A stretch of DNA of 64,000 nucleotides from Flavivirga aquatica (GTDB lineage: Bacteria > Bacteroidota > Bacteroidia > Flavobacteriales > Flavobacteriaceae), in the NCBI RefSeq assembly GCF_001747085.1, contig NZ_MDJD01000043.1, forward strand, positions 310,001-374,000. The letters are read 5' to 3'. Below the pieces are notes generated by a model, which worked only from the letters and a program-made list of their open reading frames with translations, had not been told where the DNA came from and did no database searches. Of the stretch, positions 1 to 8,420 are shown piece after piece (the first letter of the stretch is position 1; the number at the start of each line of letters is the position of its first letter). The position numbers and the translations under genes are program-made.

Positions 1-414
1 GAGATTTGGAGAGATACAGAAGGTGAAGTCACTCATTTTGTATCTGCTATGGGAACCACAGGAACCATTATGGGAACGTCGACATTTTTAAAAGAAAAAA
101 ATAAAAATATAACTATAGTTGGTGCGCAACCTGCAGACGGCTCTAGAATACCAGGGATTAGAAAATGGTCTCCAGATTATGTGCCTAAATTTTTTGATCG
201 TTCGAAAGTAGATCAGGTTATCGATGTATCAGATGTAGAAGCAAAAGCTATGACGCAACGTTTAGCAAAAGAAGAAGGTGTTTTTGCAGGGATGAGTAGT
301 GGCGGTTCTGTACATTGTGCTGTTAAATTAGCCGAATCTATAGATGAAGGCATTATTGTAGCAATTATTTGTGATAGAGGAGATCGTTATTTATCATCAT
401 CTTTATTTGAATAG
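1..414 (+). CDS. cysM: Cysteine synthase, C-terminal part (cut by window edge)
   Basis: This is the C-terminal part of a pyridoxal-phosphate cysteine synthase, which makes cysteine from O-acetylserine and sulfide. The reading frame is open from base 1, so the true start lies outside the window. The visible part holds the glycine-rich phosphate-binding loop (GTTGTIMGTS), the GAQP segment and the SSGG motif near the end, all typical of the fold-type II family. The ending CDRGDRYLSS is characteristic of CysM/CysK enzymes. It lies upstream of the methionine operon, which fits sulfur metabolism, but a promoter and riboswitch separate the two. CysM rather than CysK is inferred from the short C-terminus. 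Confidence 0.9.
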   Translation, partial: EIWRDTEGEVTHFVSAMGTTGTIMGTSTFLKEKNKNITIVGAQPADGSRIPGIRKWSPDYVPKFFDRSKVDQVIDVSDVEAKAMTQRLAKEEGVFAGMSSGGSVHCAVKLAESIDEGIIVAIICDRGDRYLSSSLFE

Positions 415-462
415 ACCTTTGTAAAAATTAATATTTTAGTGTGAATAAAAGAATATTGTTAG

Positions 463-470
463 TACTTTTG
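463..470 (+). promoter_or_regulatory. Candidate Bacteroidota -7 promoter box for the metH operon
   Basis: TACTTTTG matches the Bacteroidota consensus TAnnTTTG. It lies about 80 bases before the riboswitch aptamer, in the right place to start the methionine transcript. The -33 element is not clear, so the call rests on the -7 box and position only. Confidence 0.45.
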
Positions 471-552
471 TTCACTAAAATATTTATTTAAATATTTTGC
501 TGTAGGTGAGATAGAAAAATAAATATTAATTGTTCATTAACGTATTAATAAT

Positions 553-703
553 GTTATCAAGAAAGGTAGAGGGATTAGACCCAATGAAGCCTTGGCAACC
601 CTTTACATGTCCCCGATGCCTATTGGGGCATTAAAGAAGGTGCTACGTTCTACTAGAATCAAAAAGATACTAGAAAGATAACGAAAAGTGTTTTTTACTT
701 TTC
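553..703 (+). promoter_or_regulatory. SAM-I (S-box) riboswitch upstream of metH
   Basis: The conserved S-box core is readable: GAAAGGTAGAGGGATTAGA, then CCCAATGAAGCC, GGCAACC and AAGGTGC. The closing helix P1 is perfect: GTTATC (553-558) pairs with GATAAC (677-682). P3 is an arm around 600-636 with a CCCC/GGGG stem, and P4 is a small hairpin near 645-660. A second hairpin, GAAAAGT/ACTTTTC (683-703), follows P1 directly and may be part of the expression platform, but no U tract follows it. The next gene starts 31 bases later. In this family SAM binding lowers expression of methionine genes, which agrees with the downstream metH-metF operon. Confidence 0.93.
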
Positions 704-734
704 TTGATGACATTGTAGATAAAAAAATATCAAA

Positions 735-1730
735 ATGTCGAACATACAACAAGCTTTAAAAGAACGAATTTTGGTTTTAGATGGCGCCATGGGAACCATG
801 CTACAAGCCTATAAATTCACCGAAGAAGATTTTAGAGGAGAACGTTTTAAAGATTATCCAACACCATTGCAAGGGAATAATGATTTGTTGTCTATTACCC
901 AGCCAGAGGCTATAAAAACCATTCACGGAAAATACTTTGAAGCTGGAGCAGATATTGTAGAAACCAACACCTTTTCTGGAACTACAATAGCCATGGCAGA
1001 TTATCAAATGGAAGATTTGGTATATGAGTTAAATTATGAATCGGCTAAAATAGCAAAAGAGGTAGCAGAAGCGTTTACAGCTAAAGAGCCACATAAACCA
1101 CGTTTTGTAGCAGGATCAATAGGTCCAACAAATCGTACTGCTAGTATGTCTCCAGATGTAAACGATCCAGGATATAGAGCCGTAACCTTCGATGAGTTAC
1201 GTGTAGCTTATAAACAACAAGTAGAAGCTTTATTAGATGGAGGGGCAGATTTATTGTTGGTAGAAACGGTATTTGATACATTAAACGCAAAAGCCGCTTT
1301 GTTTGCTATTGAAGAAGTGAAAGAAGAACGTAATATAGAAGTTCCTGTTATGTTAAGTGGAACGATTACTGATGCCTCAGGAAGAACATTATCTGGGCAA
1401 ACAGCAGAAGCTTTTTTAATATCGGTATCACATATTCCATTATTATCGGTAGGTTTTAATTGTGCTTTAGGCGCTAATTTATTGCAACCGCATTTAGAAG
1501 CAATTGCTGGTAAAACAGATTTTGCAATTTCGGCACATCCTAATGCAGGATTACCAAATGCTTTTGGTGAATATGATGAATCTCCAGAAGAAATGGGAGC
1601 ACAAATTGAAGAATATTTAAAAAGAGATTTAATAAATATTATTGGCGGTTGTTGTGGTACATCTCCAGAACATATTAGAGTTATTGCAGATTTAGCTGCT
1701 AAATATAAGCCGAGAGTGGTTATTAGTTAA
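735..1730 (+). CDS. metH: Methionine synthase, homocysteine methyltransferase subunit (N-terminal half of MetH)
   Basis: This 331-residue protein corresponds to the homocysteine-binding barrel of cobalamin-dependent methionine synthase, which moves a methyl group from methylcobalamin to homocysteine. The three zinc-binding cysteines are present: Cys243 in FNC and Cys306-Cys307 in GGCCGT, matching the spacing in the full-length enzyme. The start region ([10 protein letters not shown]) is also typical. The remaining modules are encoded separately at 2458-5130, an arrangement common in Bacteroidota. Both halves are under the SAM riboswitch. The split is not a frameshift, because each half has its own start and other genes lie between them. 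Confidence 0.96.
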   Translation: MSNIQQALKERILVLDGAMGTMLQAYKFTEEDFRGERFKDYPTPLQGNNDLLSITQPEAIKTIHGKYFEAGADIVETNTFSGTTIAMADYQMEDLVYELNYESAKIAKEVAEAFTAKEPHKPRFVAGSIGPTNRTASMSPDVNDPGYRAVTFDELRVAYKQQVEALLDGGADLLLVETVFDTLNAKAALFAIEEVKEERNIEVPVMLSGTITDASGRTLSGQTAEAFLISVSHIPLLSVGFNCALGANLLQPHLEAIAGKTDFAISAHPNAGLPNAFGEYDESPEEMGAQIEEYLKRDLINIIGGCCGTSPEHIRVIADLAAKYKPRVVIS

Positions 1731-1770
1731 TGGTTTATAGTTGTTAGTGCTTTATATTAATGGGAGAAAT

Positions 1771-2139
1771 ATGAATTATACAGAATTAGATGTTTGGAAA
1801 CATTCAAGAGAATTAGTGAAGTTAGTTTATACACTAACAAGATCTTTTCCAAGAGAGGAACTGTATAGTTTAACAAATCAATTAAGGAGATGTGTTATTT
1901 CTGTTCCGTCTAATATTGCAGAAGGAGTTGGACGTCAATCTAATAAAGAGACAATACATTTTTTGTATATAGCAAAAGGATCTTTACAAGAAGTGGAGAC
2001 ACAATTGTATTTATCTTTTGACTTGGATTATATTGTAGAAGAAGAACTGAAAAATATTTTAGTCAAAGTGATTTCAAATAAAAAATTGTTAAATGGTTTT
2101 ATTAATTATTATAAGAAATTAAGGGATGAGTATGAGTAA
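1771..2139 (+). CDS. Four-helix-bundle protein, S23/23S rRNA intervening-sequence family
   Basis: A 122-residue protein of the S23 family (avd-like four-helix bundle), named after proteins encoded in intervening sequences of 23S rRNA. Family hallmarks are visible: LDVWKHSRELV at the start, SFPREELYSLTNQLRR, and SVPSNIAEGVGR in the middle. The ATG at 1771 follows GGGAGAAAT and gives the usual N-terminus; the frame is open a little further upstream without a better start. The gene lies between the two metH halves, in the same direction, and its end overlaps the next frame by 14 bases. Family members occur scattered in flavobacterial genomes; their molecular role outside rRNA is not established. 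Confidence 0.88.
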   Translation: MNYTELDVWKHSRELVKLVYTLTRSFPREELYSLTNQLRRCVISVPSNIAEGVGRQSNKETIHFLYIAKGSLQEVETQLYLSFDLDYIVEEELKNILVKVISNKKLLNGFINYYKKLRDEYE

Positions 2140-2458
2140 GGCAAATAACAATCAACCAAAACCTAAAAACCAAGAAACTATTCTAGAAGTAGCCATATTA
2201 AGCATAAAAAAAGGGCTTTCTAAAGACTTTGAAAGAAGTTTTGAAAAAGCACAAAATATCATTTCGTCAATGAAAGGTTATGTATCTCATGATCTAAAAA
2301 AATGTATTGAGCAAGAAGGTAAATATATTTTATTAGTAAATTGGTAAACTATTGAAGATCATGAAGTTGGGTTTATAACATCAGAAGAATATCAACAATG
2401 GAAAGCGTTATTACATCATTATTATGAACCTTTTCCAGTAGTAGAACATTATAAATAA
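2126..2458 (+). pseudogene. Antibiotic-biosynthesis-monooxygenase-like (ABM) protein, interrupted by an in-frame stop
   Basis: The frame from the ATG at 2126 (or 2132, MSKANNN) reads a small ferredoxin-like protein beginning TILEVAILSIKKG and running to LLVNW, then hits TAA at 2345-2347. The same frame continues for 36 more codons (TIEDHEVGF, SEEYQQW, then PFPVVEHYK) to a second TAA at 2456-2458, which overlaps the ATG of the next gene. The two parts together have the length and motifs of a dimeric alpha/beta-barrel ABM protein, in which a Glu codon (GAA) would be expected at the stop. A single G-to-T change explains it. The product would lack its C-terminal third. Readthrough or sequencing error cannot be excluded from this sequence. 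Confidence 0.8.
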
Positions 2459-5130
2459 TGAGTAATCAAAGAAAATACATGCGTTTATCGGGATTAGAAC
2501 CTCTAATCTTGAATGAAAACAGCAATTTTATAAATGTTGGTGAGCGAACTAATGTAGCAGGGTCACGTAAATTTTTACGTTTAATAAAAGAAGAGAAGTT
2601 TGATGAGGCTTTAGCAATTGCACGTCATCAAGTAGATGGTGGTGCACAGATTATAGACATTAATATGGACGATGGTCTTATTGATGGAAAAGAAGCAATG
2701 GTTCGTTTCTTAAATTTAATTGCAGCAGAGCCAGATATTTGTCGTGTACCTATTATGATTGATAGCTCTAAATGGGAAATCATAAATGCCGGATTACAAG
2801 TTGTACAAGGTAAATGTGTAGTAAATTCTATTTCTTTAAAAGAAGGTGAAGAGAAATTTATCTGGGAAGCTAAGCAAATAAAACGTTACGGTGCAGCGGT
2901 TATAGTAATGGCTTTTGATGAGGTTGGGCAAGCCGATAATTATGAAAGACGTATAGAGATAGCAGAACGCTCATATCGTGTTTTAGTTGATAAAGTAGGT
3001 TTTCCGTCTGAAGATATTATTTTCGACTTAAATATATTTCCTGTAGCAACAGGAATGGATGAACATAGAAGAAATGCCATTGAATTTATTGAAGCTACAC
3101 GTTGGGTGCGTGAAAATTTACCCAATGTAAGCGTTAGTGGAGGGGTAAGTAATGTATCGTTTTCATTTAGAGGAAATGATGGGGTTCGTGAAGCGATGCA
3201 CTCGGTATTTTTATACTACGCTATTCAGGCTGGTATGAATATGGGAATTGTTAATCCAGCTCTTTTAGAAGTGTATGACGATATTCCTAAAGATTTATTA
3301 GAGCATGTTGAAGATGTTATTTTAGATAGAAGAGAAGATGCAACAGAACGATTATTAGACTTTGCTGAAACTGTAAAAGGATCTAAAAAAGAAAAAACTC
3401 TGGATTTATCTTGGCGAGAAGGTGAACTTCAAGATCGTATAACGCACGCATTAGTAAAAGGTATTGATGTCTATATTATAGAAGATGTAGAGCAAGCAAG
3501 GCAAGAAGCAGAAAAACCTATCGAAGTTATAGAAGGTAATTTAATGATAGGGATGAATGTTGTTGGAGACTTATTTGGAGCAGGTAAAATGTTCTTGCCA
3601 CAGGTAGTAAAATCTGCGCGTGTTATGAAAAAAGCCGTAGGATACCTTAATCCGTTTATTGAAGCTGAAAAAGGAGAAGAACAACAAGCACTAGGTAAAG
3701 TATTAATGGCTACAGTAAAAGGAGATGTTCATGATATTGGTAAAAATATAGTGAGTGTTGTTTTAGGCTGTAATAATTATGAGATAGTCGATTTGGGAGT
3801 TATGGTACCACCTGAAAAAATTATTGAAGCGGCTAAAAAAGAAAATGTTGATGCGATTGGTTTATCTGGGTTAATTACACCGTCTTTAGATGAAATGGTG
3901 TATTTAGCTAAAGAAATGGAGCGTGAAAACATGAATATTCCATTGCTTATTGGTGGAGCAACAACTTCTAAAGCGCATACTGCTGTAAAAATAGATACGC
4001 AATATAAAAATGCTGTAGTACATGTAAATGATGCTTCTAGAGCAGTAACAGTTGTTGGAGATTTGTTAAACAAAAAAACATCTAACGAATATGTTGCTAA
4101 GCTGAAAAAGGATTATGATGAGTTTCGTGAAAAATTCTTAAAACGAGGAAAAGAAAAATCATATATATCAATAAGTGAAGCACGTAATAGAAAATATAGT
4201 ATTGACTGGAAAACGACAGAAATAACAAAACCTAGAGAATTAGGAGTTCAAGTATTAAAACAATTAAGTTTAAAGGAGCTATTACCTTTTATAGATTGGA
4301 AACCATTCTTTATATCTTGGGATTTACATGGTAAGTTTCCTGAGATTTTATCAGATGAGGTTGTTGGAGAACAGGCTACCGTATTATATGAAGAAGCTCA
4401 GGTTATGATTAAGAAAATTGTAGCAAAACAACTATTAAAGCCAAAAGCGGTTTTTGGATTATTTGAAGCTAATACAATTAATGATGATGATATTTCTATT
4501 CAGAAAAAAGGAGAAGAAATAGCTGTTTTTAGGACGTTACGACAACAATTAAAGAAACGAGAAGGTGTACCTAATCATGCATTAGCAGATTTTGTAGCTC
4601 CAAAGGATTCTGGTTTAACAGATTATATGGGGGCTTTTTGTGTAGGTATTTTTGGAGCGCAAGAATTAGCAGAAAGTTATAGAGCAAAAGAGGATGATTA
4701 TAATGCTATTATGGCACAGGCTATAGCAGATCGATTTGCTGAGGCTTTTGCCGAATATTTACATAAACAGGTACGTACTAAACATTGGGGGTATGCTGCA
4801 AACGAAGATTTAACTAATGAGGATCTTATAAAGGAAACTTATAAGGGGATTCGTCCAGCACCAGGTTATCCGGCATGTCCAGATCATTTAGAAAAAGAAA
4901 CTATTTGGGACTTGTTAGATGTTGAAAAATTAATAGGTGTTACGCTTACAGAAAGTTTAGCCATGTGGCCAGCTGCAGCGGTATCTGGATATTATTTTGG
5001 AAATCCAGAAGCCAAGTATTTTGGCTTAGGAAAAATTACAGATGACCAAGTGACCGACTATTCCGAACGTAAAGGGATTAAAAAAGAAAAGGCTAGAAAG
5101 TGGTTGCATCCTAACATTGCGGATCAATAG
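2458..5130 (+). CDS. metH: Methionine synthase, folate/cobalamin/activation subunit (C-terminal part of MetH)
   Basis: An 890-residue protein carrying the rest of methionine synthase. In order it has a pterin-binding barrel (residues about 15-290, with NVGERTN), a helical cap and a B12-binding Rossmann domain with DVHDIG at 423-428, where His425 is the lower cobalt ligand, followed by SGLITPS and GGATTS motifs. Last comes the SAM-binding reactivation domain with [12 protein letters not shown] at about 799-810. It works with the 735-1730 subunit to make methionine from homocysteine and methyltetrahydrofolate. The start codon overlaps the stop of the preceding broken gene (TAATG), suggesting translational coupling. 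Confidence 0.97.
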   Translation: MSNQRKYMRLSGLEPLILNENSNFINVGERTNVAGSRKFLRLIKEEKFDEALAIARHQVDGGAQIIDINMDDGLIDGKEAMVRFLNLIAAEPDICRVPIMIDSSKWEIINAGLQVVQGKCVVNSISLKEGEEKFIWEAKQIKRYGAAVIVMAFDEVGQADNYERRIEIAERSYRVLVDKVGFPSEDIIFDLNIFPVATGMDEHRRNAIEFIEATRWVRENLPNVSVSGGVSNVSFSFRGNDGVREAMHSVFLYYAIQAGMNMGIVNPALLEVYDDIPKDLLEHVEDVILDRREDATERLLDFAETVKGSKKEKTLDLSWREGELQDRITHALVKGIDVYIIEDVEQARQEAEKPIEVIEGNLMIGMNVVGDLFGAGKMFLPQVVKSARVMKKAVGYLNPFIEAEKGEEQQALGKVLMATVKGDVHDIGKNIVSVVLGCNNYEIVDLGVMVPPEKIIEAAKKENVDAIGLSGLITPSLDEMVYLAKEMERENMNIPLLIGGATTSKAHTAVKIDTQYKNAVVHVNDASRAVTVVGDLLNKKTSNEYVAKLKKDYDEFREKFLKRGKEKSYISISEARNRKYSIDWKTTEITKPRELGVQVLKQLSLKELLPFIDWKPFFISWDLHGKFPEILSDEVVGEQATVLYEEAQVMIKKIVAKQLLKPKAVFGLFEANTINDDDISIQKKGEEIAVFRTLRQQLKKREGVPNHALADFVAPKDSGLTDYMGAFCVGIFGAQELAESYRAKEDDYNAIMAQAIADRFAEAFAEYLHKQVRTKHWGYAANEDLTNEDLIKETYKGIRPAPGYPACPDHLEKETIWDLLDVEKLIGVTLTESLAMWPAAAVSGYYFGNPEAKYFGLGKITDDQVTDYSERKGIKKEKARKWLHPNIADQ

Positions 5131-5142
5131 TGTTTGTTAAAC

Positions 5143-5230
5143 GTTAGGGATTGTAGAGGAAAGCCCACAGCGAGGTATGAGCGAGGACTTGTAACGTAAA
5201 GCCCGACCCTTGTGGTAACGCCATAAAAAA
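5143..5230 (+). repeat. Dispersed intergenic repeat, copy 1
   Basis: An approximately 88-base GC-richer block between metH and metF. It begins TTAGGGATTG and ends with AAAGCCCGACCCTTGTGG followed by CCATAAAAAA. The same beginning and end occur in reverse orientation at 22873-22955, with a variable middle containing CGAGG and AGCGA blocks. The base composition differs clearly from its surroundings. CCACA (around 5165) and TGTGG (around 5212) could pair. It is not coding. It may be a REP-like mobile palindromic element or a structured RNA; the sequence alone does not say which. Confidence 0.7.
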
Positions 5231-5321
5231 TAATAATGTAATACTAAAAAAAGGATTCGTAAATTCGAAGCTTCAAGCATAGATATTAATAATAAGATTC
5301 CTATATATGTAGGAAATAGAA

Positions 5322-6278
5322 ATGAAAGTAACAGATCACATAAAAAAAGCAAAAGGAAAAACATTATTTTCTTTTGAAGTTATACCTCCAAAAAAAGGGA
5401 AAAATATTCAAGATTTATATAATAATATAGATCCGTTAATGGAGTTTAATCCGCCATTTATAGATGTAACCACATCTCGAGAAGAATATGTTTATATTGA
5501 TAAGGGTAATGGTCTTTTAGATAAAAGAATTACACGTATGCGTCCAGGAACAGTTGGTATTTGTGCTTCAATAATGCATAAATATGGTGTTGATGCTATT
5601 CCACATTTATTATGTGGAGGATTTACCAAAGAAGAGACCGAATATGTGTTGGTAGATTGTCATTATTTAGGACTTGATAATGTAATGGCATTACGTGGCG
5701 ATTCTATGAAAGACGAAGCGTATTTTAAACCAGTAAAAGGAGGGAATGCGTTTGCCAGTGATCTGGTTGAGCAAATAGCCAATTTAAATAAAGGACAGTA
5801 TTTACATGATGATGTAGATGTAGAGCACAATTCTGATTTTTGTATTGGTGTTGCTGGATATCCTGAAAAACATATGGAGGCTCCATCTTTACAAACTGAT
5901 TTAAAAAGATTGAAAGAGAAAGTTGATGCTGGTGCAGATTATGTAGTAACTCAAATGTTTTTTGATAATAATAAATATTTTGAGTTTGTAGACAAGGCAA
6001 GGGCTATGGGAATTAATATTCCTATTATTCCAGGAATAAAACCTATTGCTGTAAAAAGGCATTTGCAGTTATTACCTCAAGTATTTAAAATAGATTTACC
6101 GCAAGATCTTATAGATAATGTGGAGGCTTGTAAGGATAATAAAGCTGTAAGACAAGTAGGAATTGAGTTTGCTATACAACAGTCTAAAGAATTGAAGGCA
6201 GCTGGTGTTCCTGTATTACATTATTACTCTATGGGAAAGAGTGATAATGTTAAAGCAATAGCATCGGAATTATTTTAA
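5322..6278 (+). CDS. metF: Methylenetetrahydrofolate reductase
   Basis: A 318-residue flavoprotein barrel that reduces 5,10-methylenetetrahydrofolate to 5-methyltetrahydrofolate, the methyl donor used by the MetH pair just upstream. Motifs include FSFEVIPPKKG at the start with the catalytic Glu, DVTTSREEY, the ALRGD segment, GVAGYPEKH and VTQMFFDN, all conserved in the MetF family. Length is normal. The ATG at 5322 follows an A-rich leader. It is probably transcribed from the riboswitch-controlled promoter, although a dispersed repeat sits in the gap and could affect readthrough. Confidence 0.96.
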   Translation: MKVTDHIKKAKGKTLFSFEVIPPKKGKNIQDLYNNIDPLMEFNPPFIDVTTSREEYVYIDKGNGLLDKRITRMRPGTVGICASIMHKYGVDAIPHLLCGGFTKEETEYVLVDCHYLGLDNVMALRGDSMKDEAYFKPVKGGNAFASDLVEQIANLNKGQYLHDDVDVEHNSDFCIGVAGYPEKHMEAPSLQTDLKRLKEKVDAGADYVVTQMFFDNNKYFEFVDKARAMGINIPIIPGIKPIAVKRHLQLLPQVFKIDLPQDLIDNVEACKDNKAVRQVGIEFAIQQSKELKAAGVPVLHYYSMGKSDNVKAIASELF

Positions 6279-6302
6279 TTGTTTTATGAAGCACCCCAAC
6301 TA

Positions 6303-7403
6303 ATGAAACGGTTAATTATTTGTGTTTTTTGTTTAGTTTGTAGTCTTTCTTTTTCTCAAGAAAAGACACATACGTCTTATTTTGATATAAACTATTTTAA
6401 AGGAAATATTGCGTTGCATAACCCCGATATTCTCCATTTAATAAAAGGGCATCCAAAGGGTATTGTTCTAAGTTGGAATAGAAAAACTTATGGATTTAAA
6501 GATTGGGAACAGCGTTATAACTATCCTGATTATGGTGTGTCTTTTATTTATCAAAATTTTAAAAATGATGTTTTAGGAAATAATTATGCGCTTAGTGCAC
6601 ATTATAATTTTTATTTTTTAAAACGAAATTTAATGATGCGTATAGGTCAGGGATTTGCTTATAACACAAATCCTTTTAATAGAGAAAAGAATTTAAAGAA
6701 TATTGCTTTTGGTTCTAGAATATTAAGTACTAATTCTTTAATGCTAGCTTACAAGAAGGAACGTATTATAGATAAGTTTGGTTTGCAAGCTGGAATTTCT
6801 TTAATACATTATTCTAATGCTAGCGTAAAGGCTCCTAATACAAGTACTAATTCCCTAATTTTTAATGTTGGAGTTACTTATAATTTAGAAAAAGAAGAAC
6901 TAGATTATCAATATACAATTGATAAAAAAGTAGATAAAAATTATGCTGAACCTATTAGGTATAATGCGGTATTTAGAGCAGGAGTTAATGAAAGTGACGT
7001 TGTTGGAAGTGGTCAATATCCTTTTTATGTTATTTCTGCGTATGTAGATAAACGTATTAATAGAAAAAGTGCATTTCAATTAGGAGCAGATATTTTCTTT
7101 TCTAAATTTTTAGAAGAACTTATTTATTATAAAAGTGTATCATTTCCAGAAGAAAATGTTTCTGGCAATGAAGATTATAAGCGCGTAGGTGTTTTTGCTG
7201 GTCACGAGTTATTTATAAATAAAACATCTGTGATAGCTCAATTGGGATATTATGCATACTATCCTTTTGATTTTGAGGGAAGAGTGTATACTAGAGTTGG
7301 TTTAAAACGTTATTTTGGTAAAAAATGGTTTGGAGCTTTAACGCTTAAGTCTCATGCAGCTAAAGCAGAGGCAGTTGAGTTAGGTGTTGGTGTTAGGTTA
7401 TAA
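6303..7403 (+). CDS. Outer-membrane lipid A 3-O-deacylase-like protein (PagL family)
   Basis: A 366-residue protein with a Sec signal peptide (MKRLIICVFCLVCSLSFSQ) and alternating beta-barrel-like strands after it. The motif HYSNA followed by APN matches the His-x-Ser-Asn segment of the PagL catalytic site. The C-terminus ends in an aromatic-poor barrel strand (VELGVGVRL). PagL removes the 3-O-acyl chain of lipid A in the outer membrane; Bacteroidota homologues are usually annotated as acyloxyacyl hydrolases. The protein is longer than Proteobacterial PagL, so extra strands are likely. It follows metF by 24 bases and may share its transcript. Start chosen at the ATG giving the signal peptide. 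Confidence 0.72.
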   Translation: MKRLIICVFCLVCSLSFSQEKTHTSYFDINYFKGNIALHNPDILHLIKGHPKGIVLSWNRKTYGFKDWEQRYNYPDYGVSFIYQNFKNDVLGNNYALSAHYNFYFLKRNLMMRIGQGFAYNTNPFNREKNLKNIAFGSRILSTNSLMLAYKKERIIDKFGLQAGISLIHYSNASVKAPNTSTNSLIFNVGVTYNLEKEELDYQYTIDKKVDKNYAEPIRYNAVFRAGVNESDVVGSGQYPFYVISAYVDKRINRKSAFQLGADIFFSKFLEELIYYKSVSFPEENVSGNEDYKRVGVFAGHELFINKTSVIAQLGYYAYYPFDFEGRVYTRVGLKRYFGKKWFGALTLKSHAAKAEAVELGVGVRL

Positions 7404-7489
7404 AAGGTATTGTTTTGATAAGGCCAAGATAAAATGTTTAAATTGAAACTTTAAATAATGGATTTCTGATTTTATAGGAATTACTGAGT

Positions 7490-8236
7490 ATGAAAAAAAT
7501 ACTATACATATTATCATTTTTTTTAATTATTGCTTGTGATAGCGAAAGTGCTAACGATTGTTTTCAAAAAACGGGTGATATTATTAAGCAAGAAGTTATT
7601 GTTTCTAATTTTAATAAGATTCTGGTGAACCGTGATGTTGAGTTGATTCTTAAGGATGGAGTAAACCAAAGTGTGGTTATTGAAACTGGGGAAAATTTAA
7701 TTAACGATGTTACTGCTATTGTTGTTGATGGAGAATTAGCTTTATCGGATAATAATTCTTGTAATTATATTCGTAATTATGGCATTACTAAGGTGTATAT
7801 AACATCGCCTAATATTACTGAGATTAGAAGTTCTACGCAGTATGATATAAGTTCGGATGGGGTTTTAACTTATCCTAATTTAACGATTTTATCTGAAGAT
7901 TTTGGAGCTCAAGATTCATTTACTGTGGGCGATTTTAGATTACAAATTGATAATGAAAGTTTTAAATTGACATTTAATAACTTATCAAGTTGTTATGTTT
8001 CTGGAAAAACTAATAATTTAAATGTTGCCTTTTTTTCTGGGAATTCACGTTTTGAAGGAGAGAGTTTAGTAGCTCAAAACGTTCAGGTTAGGAATAGGAG
8101 TTCTAACGATATGATTGTAAACCCACAGCAGGAGATAAAAGGTAAGATACTTGGAGTAGGTAATGTAATTTCTATAAATAGACCTCCAGTTGTTGAGGTG
8201 GAAGAGGTTTATAGAGGACGATTACTTTTTAGATAA
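7490..8236 (+). CDS. Head-GIN-domain lipoprotein (DUF2807)
   Basis: A 248-residue lipoprotein with a short signal peptide and a lipobox ending in IIAC (Cys16). After it comes a putative auto-transporter adhesin head-GIN domain: a right-handed beta-helix-like run of short strands, with FNKILVNRDVELILKDG at the beginning and VYITSPNITEIRSSTQYDI in the middle, both typical of DUF2807. It is exported and anchored to a membrane, probably the outer one. Function is unknown for the family. It starts 86 bases after the PagL-like gene. A strong hairpin terminator follows at 8360-8398. Confidence 0.8.
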   Translation: MKKILYILSFFLIIACDSESANDCFQKTGDIIKQEVIVSNFNKILVNRDVELILKDGVNQSVVIETGENLINDVTAIVVDGELALSDNNSCNYIRNYGITKVYITSPNITEIRSSTQYDISSDGVLTYPNLTILSEDFGAQDSFTVGDFRLQIDNESFKLTFNNLSSCYVSGKTNNLNVAFFSGNSRFEGESLVAQNVQVRNRSSNDMIVNPQQEIKGKILGVGNVISINRPPVVEVEEVYRGRLLFR

Positions 8237-8359
8237 TTTTTTCTATTTATATATAATCGAGGTTTTCGAAGTTTCTACCTAAGTTATAGAGGAACCAAGA
8301 TATAGAATTTGATGGAGAGGTACTTAAAATGAAAAGCGTTTATACTGTAAGTTATAGAT

Positions 8360-8398
8360 AAACAAATAAAAGGTTACTTGATAACCTCTTATTTGTTT
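8360..8398. terminator. Bidirectional terminator between DUF2807 gene and ackA
   Basis: A long stem of about 17 base pairs, AAACAAATAAAAGGTTA with ATAACCTCTTATTTGTTT, with one mismatch and a short loop. It separates convergent genes and is AT-rich at its base, so it could serve both strands. Confidence 0.75.
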
Positions 8399-8420
8399 AG
8401 TGAGTCTTCAAAATGAAGGT

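Noticed and set aside
683..703. Rho-independent terminator of the SAM riboswitch
   Set aside because: The stem is AT-rich and no U tract follows, so it is reported only as part of the possible platform.
735..5130. metH broken by a frameshift
   Set aside because: The two parts are separate complete genes with their own starts; the split form is normal in Bacteroidota.
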